Positions 52,233 through 61,518 of a stretch of DNA of 64,000 nt are shown here, piece after piece. The notes beneath the pieces are model-generated. The model saw only the letters and a program-made list of their open reading frames with translations. It was not told where the DNA came from and made no database searches. Origin of the DNA: Imtechella halotolerans (GTDB lineage Bacteria; Bacteroidota; Bacteroidia; Flavobacteriales; Flavobacteriaceae). Position 1 is the first letter of the stretch. Each line of letters begins with the position of its first letter. The stretch spans positions 989,001-1,053,000 of the forward strand of contig NZ_CP117969.2 in the NCBI RefSeq assembly GCF_028743515.2. Reading direction: 5' to 3'. Made by a program: the position numbers and the translations under genes.

Positions 52233-54239
52233 ATGAACACTACCATAGACCTACACACTCCCTTAGTTTTTGATCACAAAAACCATACTGACGTTCAATT
52301 ACTTACGCTCTACAAAACGATGTTACTTCCACGTCTAATCGAAGAAAAGATGTTAATACTTCTTCGACAGGGAAAAATATCTAAATGGTTTAGTGGAATA
52401 GGGCAGGAAGCCATTTCTGTTGGAATCACGAATGCTTTGGAATCAGATGAGTATATTTTACCTATGCATCGGAATTTGGGTGTATTTACCACTCGTAAAA
52501 TTCCCCTACATAGGTTATTTGCGCAATGGCAGGGTAAATTAAGTGGATTTACAAAAGGAAGAGACCGTAGCTTTCATTTTGGGACTCAAGAGTACCATAT
52601 TATAGGTATGATTTCTCATCTCGGACCTCAATTAGGAGTAGCTGATGGTATTGCCCTTGCCAACAAGTTAAAGAAAAATGGTAAGGTGACAGCTGTTTTT
52701 ACTGGTGAAGGAGCTACTAGTGAAGGCGATTTTCACGAGGCTCTAAATATAGCTGCCGTATGGGATCTACCTGTATTATTCTGTGTGGAAAACAATGGAT
52801 ATGGCCTTTCAACACCGACCAATGAGCAATATCGTTGTCAGGATATAGTGGACAAAGGAATTGGATACGGGATTGAAGCTCATATTATTGATGGAAATAA
52901 TATAATTGAAGTATACTCAAGAGTAAGTGAATTGGTAGCGGATATTCGTAAAAATCCTAGGCCCATTCTATTGGAATTTAAAACTTTCCGCATGCGTGGT
53001 CACGAAGAGGCGAGTGGTACAAAATACGTGCCTCAGGAATTGATGGACGCTTGGGCTTTAAAAGACCCTTTAAGAAATTATCAAGAATTTCTACTAAAAG
53101 AAGGGATCCTATCCGAGTCCTACGATTTGGAACTTCATGAACAAATCAAAGCTGAAATTGATACTCATTTACAACTTGCGTTTGAAGAAGAGGCTATTGA
53201 TGCACATGAAAGTAACGAATTAAATGATGTATACCATCCTTTTAATTACGAAGAATTTACGGCTGATTCAGAAAAAGAAAATATTCGACTAATTGATGCC
53301 ATTTCACAAGGCCTACGTCAATCTATGAAGCGTCATGAAAACTTGGTGATCATGGGGCAAGATATTGCTCAGTATGGTGGTGTTTTCAAAATAACGGAGG
53401 GATTTGTTTCCCAATTCGGCAACGACAGGGTTCGCAATACACCTATTTGTGAATCAGGAATTGTATCCACAGCGATGGGATTATCTATAAATGGTATGAA
53501 AGCTGTGGTTGAAATGCAATTTGCAGATTTTGTTTCTTCAGGATTTAACCCTATTGTAAATTACTTGGCTAAAATCCATTATCGCTGGAATGAGAAAGCG
53601 GATGTTGTAGTACGCATGCCTTGTGGAGCTGGGGTGCAAGCAGGACCTTTTCATTCACAGACAAATGAAGCTTGGTTTACAAAGACTCCAGGTCTTAAAG
53701 TGGTGTATCCAGCCTTTCCTTATGATGCTAAAGGATTATTAGCTACTTCAATAAATGATCCTAATCCCGTGCTATTTTTTGAGCACAAGGCTTTATATAG
53801 AAGTATTTATCAGGAAGTACCTAAAGACTATTATACCTTACCTTTAGGGAAGGCTGCTTTACTATCAGAGGGTAATCAAATAACTATTATCACCTATGGA
53901 GCTGGAGTTCATTGGGCTCTAGATACACTAAAGAAATTTCAAGATATAAAGGCCGATTTGATTGATCTTAGGACATTGCAACCTCTTGACACAGAAACTG
54001 TTTTTACTTCTGTACGAAAAACAGGTAAAGCTATTATTTTGCATGAAGACAGTTTATTTGGAGGAATAGGAAGTGATCTATCTGCACTTATTATGGAACA
54101 GTGTTTTGAACATTTAGATGGACCAGTGATTCGTGTTGGAAGCTTGGAAACTCCCATACCTTTTACTAAAAATCTGGAAGACCAATACCTGCCAAAGCAT
54201 CGATTTGAAACTGCACTGCAAAAATTAATGAATTACTAA
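52233..54239 (+). CDS. Second fused alpha/beta E1 dehydrogenase (668 aa)
   Basis: E1-alpha-like part about 20-330 with thiamine motif FTGEGATSEGDFHEALNIAAVWD (157 onward) and ENNGYGLSTP; E1-beta-like part about 355-665 with GQDIAQYGGVFKITEGF and FHSQTNEAWFTKTPG. Here the first motif is GEG instead of GDG, with the second NN kept (187-188). The length is near the sum of separate alpha and beta subunits without the inserted linker of the 803-residue protein. It should make a 2-oxoacid dehydrogenase, possibly for branched-chain acids. No E2/E3 gene adjacent. Confidence 0.88.
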   Translation: MNTTIDLHTPLVFDHKNHTDVQLLTLYKTMLLPRLIEEKMLILLRQGKISKWFSGIGQEAISVGITNALESDEYILPMHRNLGVFTTRKIPLHRLFAQWQGKLSGFTKGRDRSFHFGTQEYHIIGMISHLGPQLGVADGIALANKLKKNGKVTAVFTGEGATSEGDFHEALNIAAVWDLPVLFCVENNGYGLSTPTNEQYRCQDIVDKGIGYGIEAHIIDGNNIIEVYSRVSELVADIRKNPRPILLEFKTFRMRGHEEASGTKYVPQELMDAWALKDPLRNYQEFLLKEGILSESYDLELHEQIKAEIDTHLQLAFEEEAIDAHESNELNDVYHPFNYEEFTADSEKENIRLIDAISQGLRQSMKRHENLVIMGQDIAQYGGVFKITEGFVSQFGNDRVRNTPICESGIVSTAMGLSINGMKAVVEMQFADFVSSGFNPIVNYLAKIHYRWNEKADVVVRMPCGAGVQAGPFHSQTNEAWFTKTPGLKVVYPAFPYDAKGLLATSINDPNPVLFFEHKALYRSIYQEVPKDYYTLPLGKAALLSEGNQITIITYGAGVHWALDTLKKFQDIKADLIDLRTLQPLDTETVFTSVRKTGKAIILHEDSLFGGIGSDLSALIMEQCFEHLDGPVIRVGSLETPIPFTKNLEDQYLPKHRFETALQKLMNY

Positions 54240-54347
54240 TGTTTTCGACATAGATTCCTAAGGAAACTGATAGTTATCATAATAAAAGCGCATTTTTTTG
54301 GGTATCTTTAATACATCATCTAAGGTCTCATTAATTGCAATTTTATT

Positions 54348-55199
54348 ATGAAACGTATTTTATTACCCACCGATTTCTCTGAAAACTCATGGAATGCCAT
54401 TCAATACGCCATGGAGTTATATAAAGAAGATGTATGTACATTCTACCTTTTGAATGCGTATACACCTATGCTTATTGAGCCAGTGAATCCTATGGGTTCA
54501 ACAGCGGTAACTAAAGCCATGTTAGATGTAGTGCAAAAAAATGCAGAAGAAGGATTGGCCAATATGCTGAAAAGAATTCAAGAGACCTATGTAAATACAA
54601 AGCATCATTTTGAAACCATATGTACGTATGAATTCTTTTTGAATGCTGTTATTGAAGCACTTAAAAAGTATGAGATTTCACTTATAGTGATGGGAACCAA
54701 AGGTGCAAGTGGTCTTAAGGAAGTCTTTATTGGAAGTAATACAGCAGCTGTCATGGCAAAAACTCATTGTACTGTTTTGGTTATTCCAGAACATGCTGTA
54801 TATACACCTCCTAGAGAGATAGCTTTTGTAACTGATTATGATCATTATTATGAAAGTGAAGAGATTTATGAATTATTTCATATCGTATTAAAGAATGATT
54901 CCACATTGAGTGTAATGCATTCATTAGATGCTTATGAAGAATTAAACGAAGAGCAAAAAGAAATCAAGCTGTTTTTAGGGAAAGTCCTCAAGGATATACG
55001 TCATGACTTCTACACCCTTACTAACGTGTCACTTTTAATGGCTACTAGACTTTTTATTGAAAGTAGAAAGATTGATATGCTTTGTATGACAGCTAAGCAA
55101 CATAACTTCTTTGAGCGCATTTTTGGTAAACCAAGAGTAGAGGAGATTAGTTTTTATATTAAAATACCATTTTTAGTATTAAATGAGGTAAAAAAATAA
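54348..55199 (+). CDS. Tandem universal stress protein (UspA family)
   Basis: 283 residues with two Usp domains. Domain 1 (about 1-150) has LLPTDFSENSWNAIQYA and the ATP-type loop MGTKGASGLKEVFIGSNTA (G-x2-G-x9-G). Domain 2 (about 155-283) is diverged and lacks the nucleotide loop. Such proteins respond to stress and bind ATP or AMP. Paralogue of the gene at 58243. Confidence 0.92.
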   Translation: MKRILLPTDFSENSWNAIQYAMELYKEDVCTFYLLNAYTPMLIEPVNPMGSTAVTKAMLDVVQKNAEEGLANMLKRIQETYVNTKHHFETICTYEFFLNAVIEALKKYEISLIVMGTKGASGLKEVFIGSNTAAVMAKTHCTVLVIPEHAVYTPPREIAFVTDYDHYYESEEIYELFHIVLKNDSTLSVMHSLDAYEELNEEQKEIKLFLGKVLKDIRHDFYTLTNVSLLMATRLFIESRKIDMLCMTAKQHNFFERIFGKPRVEEISFYIKIPFLVLNEVKK

Positions 55200-55269
55200 G
55201 ATTCCTTAGTTTCGTACCTCACATATATTATAGTTATGTTAAAGGTTTTCTAAAAAAAATGCAAAAAAG

Positions 55270-55277
55270 TATTTTTG
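55270..55277 (+). promoter_or_regulatory. Putative -7 box of the metalloprotease gene
   Basis: TATTTTTG matches the -7 consensus, 19 bases before the ATG at 55297; no clear -33 box. Confidence 0.4.
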
Positions 55278-55296
55278 AAGAAACTAAACCATAACT

Positions 55297-57762
55297 ATGA
55301 AAAAAATTCTCATCACCTTGGCTTTGAGTGTATTGCTTTATCCGCCAACGCTTGAAGCTCAAAACAAATCTAAAAAATCAAAAAAACAACCTGAACTTAC
55401 TACACAGGCACCTAAAAAACAATCAAAATTTAAGACATATCGAGAAGTTATACCTTCTAATGCAGTGACCGATCAAGGACTTTTTAAGGTACATAAGGTG
55501 GATGCTAAGTATTATTTTGAAGTTCCGAATTCTTTGCTAAACAAAGATATGCTGCTAGTGAGTAGATACGCTAAACTCCCTGCTGATCTTGGAGGAGGAT
55601 ATGTAAATGCAGGCTCAAAAACAAATGAACAGTTAATTGTATGGGAACGATTTCAAGATAAAATACTCATTAAAGTAAAGAATTATTCTGCTGTATCAAA
55701 TGATTCACTACCGATCCATCTTTCAGTTAAATCTAATAATTATGAGCCTACACTATTTGCGTTTGATATCGCCACATTTTCTCCAGATTCAAGTGCTACG
55801 GTGATTGATGTTACCAAATTTTACGGTACAGATGTTAAGGCCATAAGTGGACTTTCTGCCTCCATGCGAACTACCTATAAAGTGAGAAACTTGGATGATT
55901 CCCGCAGTTTTATTACATCAATGAAAAGCTTTCCACAAAATATTGAAGTAATACAAGATTTCACTTTTAATGCGACCAGTCCTCCAAGTAATGCAGATAC
56001 TGAGACAATAAGCATCCAAATGAATCAATCCATGATTCTTTTACCTGAAAATCCAATGACCCCCCGTTTTTATGACCCCCGCGTTGGATGGTTTACAGTA
56101 AGCCATTTTGATTATGGAAGTGAAGAACTAAAAAGCGATCAAAAAACTTTCATTCGCCGTTGGAGACTTGAACCTAAAGATCCTGAGGCATATGCTAGAG
56201 GCGAATTAGTAGAGCCAATAAAGCCGATTGTCTATTATTTAGACCCAGCGACACCGCATAAATTGAGAAAGTATATCAAACAAGGAATAGAAGATTGGCA
56301 AAAACCATTTGAAACTGCTGGCTTTAAAAATGCAATTATAGCCAAAGATCCTCCTACGAAAGAAGAAGACCCGGATTTTAGCCCAGAAGACATTCGTTAC
56401 TCTGTTGTGCGCTATGTTGCCAGTACCACTCGTAATGCAATGGGACCAAGTGTATCTGACCCTCGAACAGGGGAAATTATTGAAAGTGATATTATATGGT
56501 ATCACAATCATTTAAGGTCTTACAGAAACAGATATATGTTAGAGACTGGGGCAGCCAATCCTTCGGCACGCACTTTACAAACTTCAGACGAAGAAATAGG
56601 GGAAATGATGCGTATGGTAATTGCCCATGAAGTAGGCCATGCCTTAGGGTTTCCTCACAATATGGCAGGTAGCTTTGCATACCCAGTTGATTCATATAGA
56701 AATGGGGAGTTTACGCAAGAATTTGGTATTGCAGCAAGTATAATGGATTATGCCCGTTATAACTACATTGCACAACCAGGAGACAAAAATATCCGTTTTA
56801 TACGTCAAATGGGACCCTATGATCACTATGCAACGAATTGGGGATACAGAATTATTCCTAACGCTAAATCACCAGAGGAAGAGCTTAAAACCCTTGACAA
56901 ATGGATTGTTGAAAAGGCAAATGACCCTAAATATCGTTTTGGGGGATCTTCAAGGTTTGACCCATCTTCTCAAACAGAATCTATTGGAAATGATCCAGTA
57001 ATGGCTAGCACATATGGATTAAAAAACCTTAAATATGTAGCTGAAAATCTTCCTAAATGGACCTCCGACGTGACAAATAACTATGATGATTTAGATGAGT
57101 TATATGGTGAATTATTGAGTGTGTATGGAAGATTTGTTGGACATGTAGTGACTAATATCGGAGGTGTTTATTCGATTACTAAGACTCCATCTCAAGGTGG
57201 ACTTGTGTATACTCCTGTAGATAAAGAAGTTCAAAAGAAGTCAATGCAGTGGTTACACAGTAATGCATTCACCACTCCTGATTGGCTAATTTCAAACGAA
57301 ATACTTCAAAACATTGATGCTGCGGGATATACAGAGACCATTAGAAATTTACAATCACGTCCTTTAAATTCAATATTAAATTTCGAAACTATTGGAAGAC
57401 TTATTGATGCTGAAGCACTAACTACTAATAGTTATAAAGCAATGGAAATGCTTAGTGATGTTAGAAAAGGAATATGGAAAGAGGCAATGCAATCACAAAA
57501 GGTTGACGTATATAGAAGAAACTTACAACGTGCCTACATTGACCGAATGGGATATCTTATGACTGCAGAGCTTTCACAAGGAAGGGGAGTACAGTACTAT
57601 TACAATGTAAATCAATCTGATGTAAGAGCTTTAGTTCGTGCAGAACTCAAAGCGCTACAGCGTCAATTAACCACAGCGAAGGGGCAGACCGCTGACACGC
57701 TTACAAAGTATCATTACGAAGATTGTATTGAAAGAATCAATCAACTATTAGAACCTAAATAA
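55297..57762 (+). CDS. Secreted zinc metalloprotease, DUF5117/DUF4953-type metzincin-like
   Basis: 821 residues. Signal peptide about 1-21 (LEAQ), Lys-rich linker, beta domain of the DUF5117/5118 kind (about 45-300), then a metzincin-like site HEVGHALGFPH (444-454), a zinc-binding HExxHxxGxxH, with SIMDYARYNY as the Met-turn. It probably degrades peptides or proteins in the periplasm or outside. The C-terminal part (about 570-821) is helical. Common in Flavobacteriia. Ends at terminator 57766-57792. Confidence 0.9.
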   Translation: MKKILITLALSVLLYPPTLEAQNKSKKSKKQPELTTQAPKKQSKFKTYREVIPSNAVTDQGLFKVHKVDAKYYFEVPNSLLNKDMLLVSRYAKLPADLGGGYVNAGSKTNEQLIVWERFQDKILIKVKNYSAVSNDSLPIHLSVKSNNYEPTLFAFDIATFSPDSSATVIDVTKFYGTDVKAISGLSASMRTTYKVRNLDDSRSFITSMKSFPQNIEVIQDFTFNATSPPSNADTETISIQMNQSMILLPENPMTPRFYDPRVGWFTVSHFDYGSEELKSDQKTFIRRWRLEPKDPEAYARGELVEPIKPIVYYLDPATPHKLRKYIKQGIEDWQKPFETAGFKNAIIAKDPPTKEEDPDFSPEDIRYSVVRYVASTTRNAMGPSVSDPRTGEIIESDIIWYHNHLRSYRNRYMLETGAANPSARTLQTSDEEIGEMMRMVIAHEVGHALGFPHNMAGSFAYPVDSYRNGEFTQEFGIAASIMDYARYNYIAQPGDKNIRFIRQMGPYDHYATNWGYRIIPNAKSPEEELKTLDKWIVEKANDPKYRFGGSSRFDPSSQTESIGNDPVMASTYGLKNLKYVAENLPKWTSDVTNNYDDLDELYGELLSVYGRFVGHVVTNIGGVYSITKTPSQGGLVYTPVDKEVQKKSMQWLHSNAFTTPDWLISNEILQNIDAAGYTETIRNLQSRPLNSILNFETIGRLIDAEALTTNSYKAMEMLSDVRKGIWKEAMQSQKVDVYRRNLQRAYIDRMGYLMTAELSQGRGVQYYYNVNQSDVRALVRAELKALQRQLTTAKGQTADTLTKYHYEDCIERINQLLEPK

Positions 57763-57765
57763 TAG

Positions 57766-57792
57766 AAAAGGAGCTTAATAGCTCCTTTTTTT
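57766..57792. terminator. Bidirectional terminator between protease and trxA genes
   Basis: Ten-base arms 57766-57775 and 57780-57789 (AAAAGGAGCT / AGCTCCTTTT) followed by more T. It overlaps the end of trxA by two bases. Confidence 0.85.
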
Positions 57793-58096
57793 ATACGTAT
57801 TGTTTCAGTAATTTAACCAAATCATTCGTTTGTACCACACCAGATTGTCTCCACAATTGCTTACCATCCTTGAATATCATCAAAGTAGGAACCCCTCTAA
57901 CTTGATATTGGGAAGCCAATGCTTGATTTTTATCTACATCTATTTTAAGTATAGATACAGAATCTCCTAGGGTTGCCTTGGTCTCTTGAAGAATAGGGGA
58001 CATCATTTTACATGGTCCGCACCATTCAGCATAAAAATCTATAAGCACTGGTTTATTGCTCTGTATCAATGATTGAAAATTGCTCATTTTATTCAT
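57791..58096 (-). CDS. trxA: Thioredoxin
   Basis: 101 residues with one thioredoxin domain. Active site WCGPCK (Cys26, Cys29) and cis-Pro in VRGVPTLMIFKDG. The core is standard, with no signal peptide, so it acts in the cytoplasm. A second Met at position 4 (58087) is an equal start candidate. A TAAGTTTG -7 box lies at 58110-58117. Convergent with the protease gene. Confidence 0.94.
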   Translation of the reverse strand: MNKMSNFQSLIQSNKPVLIDFYAEWCGPCKMMSPILQETKATLGDSVSILKIDVDKNQALASQYQVRGVPTLMIFKDGKQLWRQSGVVQTNDLVKLLKQYV

Positions 58097-58109
58097 TATT
58101 AATTAGTTG

Positions 58110-58117
58110 CAAACTTA
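58110..58117 (-). promoter_or_regulatory. Putative -7 box of trxA
   Basis: TAAGTTTG on the minus strand, 13 bases before the ATG at 58096. The leader would be only a few bases, which favours the second Met at 58087. Confidence 0.4.
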
Positions 58118-58242
58118 TTGAAAATCGATCTAAAAATCTGTAACCTAAGTTACGATAGAGCAGTGATTAATTGTCGAAAAAAATGTATTTTTAAGGATTG
58201 AAAATCAATAACCATTATTGCTCTCTGTAAGAAGACAAACAC

Positions 58243-59091
58243 ATGAAAACCATTTTATTACCAACTGATTTTTCGGAAAACTCATGGAATGCAATCGTAT
58301 ATGCATTGGAAATGCATAAAGACGAACCTTGCCACTTTTTTGTTTTCAATTCATATGCTCCGCATATGTCAGCTCCAAGTACAGCGGTATCATCAGCACG
58401 TGCTTCTGAGGTTATTCAGGAAATTGCCAAAAAGGAGTCAGCTCAGGGGCTGGAAACCATCATGAAAAGAATAAAGGAATACGATACGAATCCAACTCAT
58501 ACCTTTGAAATCATATCTAGTTATGATTATATCGTATCTTCAATAATTTCAGCCATTGAGAAATACAAAGTAGATATGGTTGTGATGGGAACCAAAGGAG
58601 CAAGTGGGTTAAAAGAAGTGATGATTGGTAGTACAACGGCCAACATTATTGAAAAAGTAAAGTGTCCCGTAATCGCAGTACCTGAAAACGCTGTTTTTAA
58701 AGGACTAAATGAAATAGCTTTTGCCACAGACTTTTCATTTTACTACAATGAAGATAATATAAATCTAATTAAATACTACGCTAAAAAACAAGAAGCTACT
58801 ATACGAGTTGTGCATGTTTTAACTGCAAGTAAACTTAGTCCTGAAAAAGAAAAGGTGAGGGAATATCTGGATGGTTTATTAAATGGGGTACCTAAACATT
58901 ATCATTATCTAACAGATGTCTCAGTTGATGTAGGAATGAGAGTTTTTTCGCAAAGTAGAGAAATCGATTTATTGTGTATGGTAAACAAACAACGTTCATT
59001 TTTTGAAAGACTGTTTCTTAAATCTAGTATAGGTGAAGTAAGTTTTCATACACAAACACCGTTATTAGTGCTACACAAAAAGAATAATTAA
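58243..59091 (+). CDS. Tandem universal stress protein, second paralogue
   Basis: 282 residues, same two-domain plan as the protein at 54348, with the same LLPTDFSENSWNAI opening and MGTKGASGLKEVMIGSTTA loop. Domain 2 is again diverged (FERLFLKSSIGEVSFH near the end). Its separation from the paralogue by a protease and trxA suggests an old duplication. Ends at terminator 59097-59121. Confidence 0.92.
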   Translation: MKTILLPTDFSENSWNAIVYALEMHKDEPCHFFVFNSYAPHMSAPSTAVSSARASEVIQEIAKKESAQGLETIMKRIKEYDTNPTHTFEIISSYDYIVSSIISAIEKYKVDMVVMGTKGASGLKEVMIGSTTANIIEKVKCPVIAVPENAVFKGLNEIAFATDFSFYYNEDNINLIKYYAKKQEATIRVVHVLTASKLSPEKEKVREYLDGLLNGVPKHYHYLTDVSVDVGMRVFSQSREIDLLCMVNKQRSFFERLFLKSSIGEVSFHTQTPLLVLHKKNN

Positions 59092-59096
59092 AAAAG

Positions 59097-59121
59097 AAAA
59101 AGCGGTTAATAACCGCTTTTT
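59097..59121. terminator. Bidirectional terminator after the second Usp gene
   Basis: Arms 59097-59107 and 59111-59121 (AAAAAGCGGTT / AACCGCTTTTT) are perfect complements around AAT. Confidence 0.9.
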
Positions 59122-59154
59122 ATATATACTTATAGTAATATTATGTCAAATAGA

Positions 59155-59433
59155 CTAGGCTTTTAAATACCTGCGATCCATCCAAAATGTACCAAATGGA
59201 ATTATGGAACACGCTAAAATAATGGCCAATGTCTTGTTGTTCCAATTATTTTGTTTTTGAAGGCTAAAAGCCATCATAACATAAAGTACAAACAAAACAC
59301 CATGGGCCATACCAATAAATTTGTTAGGCGCTGGATTTTCAAAATAATACTTTAAAGGCATAGTTACGCCAAGAATTAGTAAAAAGGAAATTCCTTCAAG
59401 AATACTGATAATACGGAAATTGCTATTATTCAT
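59155..59433 (-). CDS. DUF3817-family small membrane protein
   Basis: 92 residues from ATG 59433 (longer starts run through a TATTTTTG -7 box at 59456-59463). Three membrane helices with FRIISILEGISFLLILGVTMPLKY and NKFIGMAHGVLFVLYVMM, the DUF3817 pattern. Function unknown; single gene flanked by the Usp terminator. Confidence 0.88.
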   Translation of the reverse strand: MNNSNFRIISILEGISFLLILGVTMPLKYYFENPAPNKFIGMAHGVLFVLYVMMAFSLQKQNNWNNKTLAIILACSIIPFGTFWMDRRYLKA

Positions 59434-59455
59434 AGATAGAGAATTAAGAGTAGGG

Positions 59456-59463
59456 CAAAAATA
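59456..59463 (-). promoter_or_regulatory. Putative -7 box of the DUF3817 gene
   Basis: TATTTTTG on the minus strand, 22 bases before the ATG at 59433. No -33 TTG found. Confidence 0.4.
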
Positions 59464-59499
59464 CAATTAACACCTATACTATAAAGGAATGGGAATTGT

Positions 59500-59540
59500 T
59501 AAAATAGGTTAATTAACAGCTTTCAAAAAAACCTATTTTA
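59500..59540. repeat. 11-bp inverted repeat in the DUF3817/DUF4251 gap
   Basis: Arms 59500-59510 and 59530-59540 (TAAAATAGGTT / AACCTATTTTA) with a 19-base spacer. A second, 9-bp repeat (TCGCGTATA at 59678-59686, TATACGCGA at 59712-59720) lies near the DUF4251 stop. Neither has a terminator-like form. The 272-base gap holds no supported gene. Confidence 0.45.
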
Positions 59541-59738
59541 CATAATGTAAATTATAGTTCATTTATAATATTTCAATACTTTGTTGGATTAACTAATTAA
59601 AGAATCGTTACCATACAACACTATATGAAAAGAAAGAAATATGACGAACTACTTCATTGTAATAACTTCTCCATAATTCGCGTATACGGTTAATCCATCA
59701 ACAAAAAAAAATATACGCGATTCTCAGCGATTAGGATT

Positions 59739-60302
59739 TTATTCTTCTATAGGTGTCATTCTACCTGTATACCTTATCGATAAGCGTTGAGAACTTAAAA
59801 CTGTGATATAAGCAGTATTATTCGGAAACAAATCTATACGTACCTGGTAATTTTCTGTTGGATTTTCTTTATCACGAGCTGAAAACTGTAGTTGATAACT
59901 ATCCTTTTTACCTGGTGTATATTGAACTTTCTCAGCTTTTCCTTCAATTTCTATACCATTGCCTGAACCGTATTGTCCTCCCATTTGTCGCTCACCAAAA
60001 TAAGGCAAATAGGCTGATATGCTGTCATTCATTACTTTAAAATAATTAGAATTCCCAATAAGGTTGATCCGAGATGCACTACTTCCTGGAGGTAATAAAC
60101 CAGCATTGGCAATACTTGACATTGCATTGGTAAATTGAGGTTCTGCCCATTCTGATTCAATCATGAATGTACGATTAGTAATCATTTCATTAAATTGTTG
60201 CAATTGAGCCTGGGTAGCCACTTCTTTACTAGATGAACAAGATACCACAGCCAACAATATCCATATAGGTATTGCAAATCGTAATAAATGTGATGCTTTC
60301 AT
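59739..60302 (-). CDS. DUF4251-family lipoprotein
   Basis: 187 residues. Lipobox VVSC (Cys22), then a single beta-rich domain (about 40-185) with NRTFMIESEWAEPQF and GNSNYFKVMNDSISAYLPYFGER, the DUF4251 pattern. The family is restricted mostly to Bacteroidota; function unknown. Likely anchored to the outer membrane. Confidence 0.9.
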   Translation of the reverse strand: MKASHLLRFAIPIWILLAVVSCSSSKEVATQAQLQQFNEMITNRTFMIESEWAEPQFTNAMSSIANAGLLPPGSSASRINLIGNSNYFKVMNDSISAYLPYFGERQMGGQYGSGNGIEIEGKAEKVQYTPGKKDSYQLQFSARDKENPTENYQVRIDLFPNNTAYITVLSSQRLSIRYTGRMTPIEE

Positions 60303-60395
60303 TATATTGCTATTTAAATTAAACTATGGTTTACTAATTTTACTACTTAAAATTAAGAAAAAGGTAGTAAATTTTAATTATAGAATTGTTAAACC

Positions 60396-61496
60396 TTAAT
60401 AGGTAATCCTCCTTTTACGAGCTTCTATGTTCCAAGTGGTATTTACATTGTGCAGTTCGACTACGTGTAATTCCTCGTATAAGTTTACTGTTGGACATAT
60501 ATGGTAAGGAATACCATATAGTACATCTCCAACTTGAAGGCTATCCCAGTTTTCAACCTTCAGAACACCATGTTCTTCGCTTTGAGAGATAAATTCGTAA
60601 TCCATAAGGTTCAAAAATTGGATTCTTTTATCAATGGAATTTTCAGAGGCGACTGCTTTATGTCCCATATCTACTGTGATAATTCCTTTTGTTGGTTTTG
60701 AAATAATTCTTGTGAAAACAACAACTGCAGCTTTGAATGGTTGTTCTGAAAGTATCTTTTCATAACCGGCATCCCAAAAAACACAAGTTCCGGGGCTACA
60801 AACTCTATCTTTTTCTAGTAAATGAGTAGAAAAAGAAGGTGTCCCTCCGGCTATTATTTCAACCTTAGGATAGTCATTTTTTATTTGTTTCCAAATTTCT
60901 TTAATAGCCCTCCACCCTTCTAAAATATTGCTTTTTCGGTCCTCAAAATCAGCATTTCTATGCTGTCCATCATATACATGTAACCCTCTAAAATAAAGAT
61001 TTTTAGACTCCTTTATTTCATGTAACAATTCATCATTTATAAGCTCGGGTACTATTCCACTCCTATGCATTCCATTATTCACATCAAGGTAGAAACCTAG
61101 TAAGCGATTGGCAGCTTTAGCGTTTAATTCCTGTAGTGATTGTACATTGTCAATAAGGGTAAAAAAATGAGTGTTAGTATACCCCTTTCGTAGAGCCAAA
61201 AATCGATCTATTTTTGGGCCTACCAATTGATGCGAAATAAGTACTTCTTTAGCTCCTGATTGTGCCGCCAACTCTGCTTCTGCTATAGTAGCAGCCTTAA
61301 ACCGTGTAATTCCTTTTGCAATCATTTCTGAAATCACCTTACCACTCTTATTGGTTTTCACATGAGGCATCAGTCTCGAGGGATCCATACCAACCATTTC
61401 CAATAAAGTATTTAGATTAAAGTCTAACCTATCCTTATATAATAAAAGTGAAGGAGAATCTATAGCAGACTCATTTGCAATTTCATACCATTCCAT
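60396..61496 (-). CDS. D-threonine-aldolase-like PLP enzyme (D-TA family)
   Basis: 366 residues, alanine-racemase N-terminal barrel. PLP-binding Lys in MPHVKTNKSGKV, the GGTPSF loop and the late metal site of the D-TA type (GIPYHICPTVNLYEELHVV, His plus Cys) are visible. It should cleave D-3-hydroxyamino acids to an aldehyde and glycine with PLP and a divalent metal. Third in a run with the secreted protein and DUF4403 gene (22-base gap). Confidence 0.88.
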   Translation of the reverse strand: MEWYEIANESAIDSPSLLLYKDRLDFNLNTLLEMVGMDPSRLMPHVKTNKSGKVISEMIAKGITRFKAATIAEAELAAQSGAKEVLISHQLVGPKIDRFLALRKGYTNTHFFTLIDNVQSLQELNAKAANRLLGFYLDVNNGMHRSGIVPELINDELLHEIKESKNLYFRGLHVYDGQHRNADFEDRKSNILEGWRAIKEIWKQIKNDYPKVEIIAGGTPSFSTHLLEKDRVCSPGTCVFWDAGYEKILSEQPFKAAVVVFTRIISKPTKGIITVDMGHKAVASENSIDKRIQFLNLMDYEFISQSEEHGVLKVENWDSLQVGDVLYGIPYHICPTVNLYEELHVVELHNVNTTWNIEARKRRITY

Positions 61497-61518
61497 ACAA
61501 TACTCTCTTTATAGGTGC

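Noticed and set aside
59625-59693. 22-codon frame in the DUF3817/DUF4251 gap
   Set aside because: No promoter, no membrane helix and no recognisable sequence; such frames are expected by chance.
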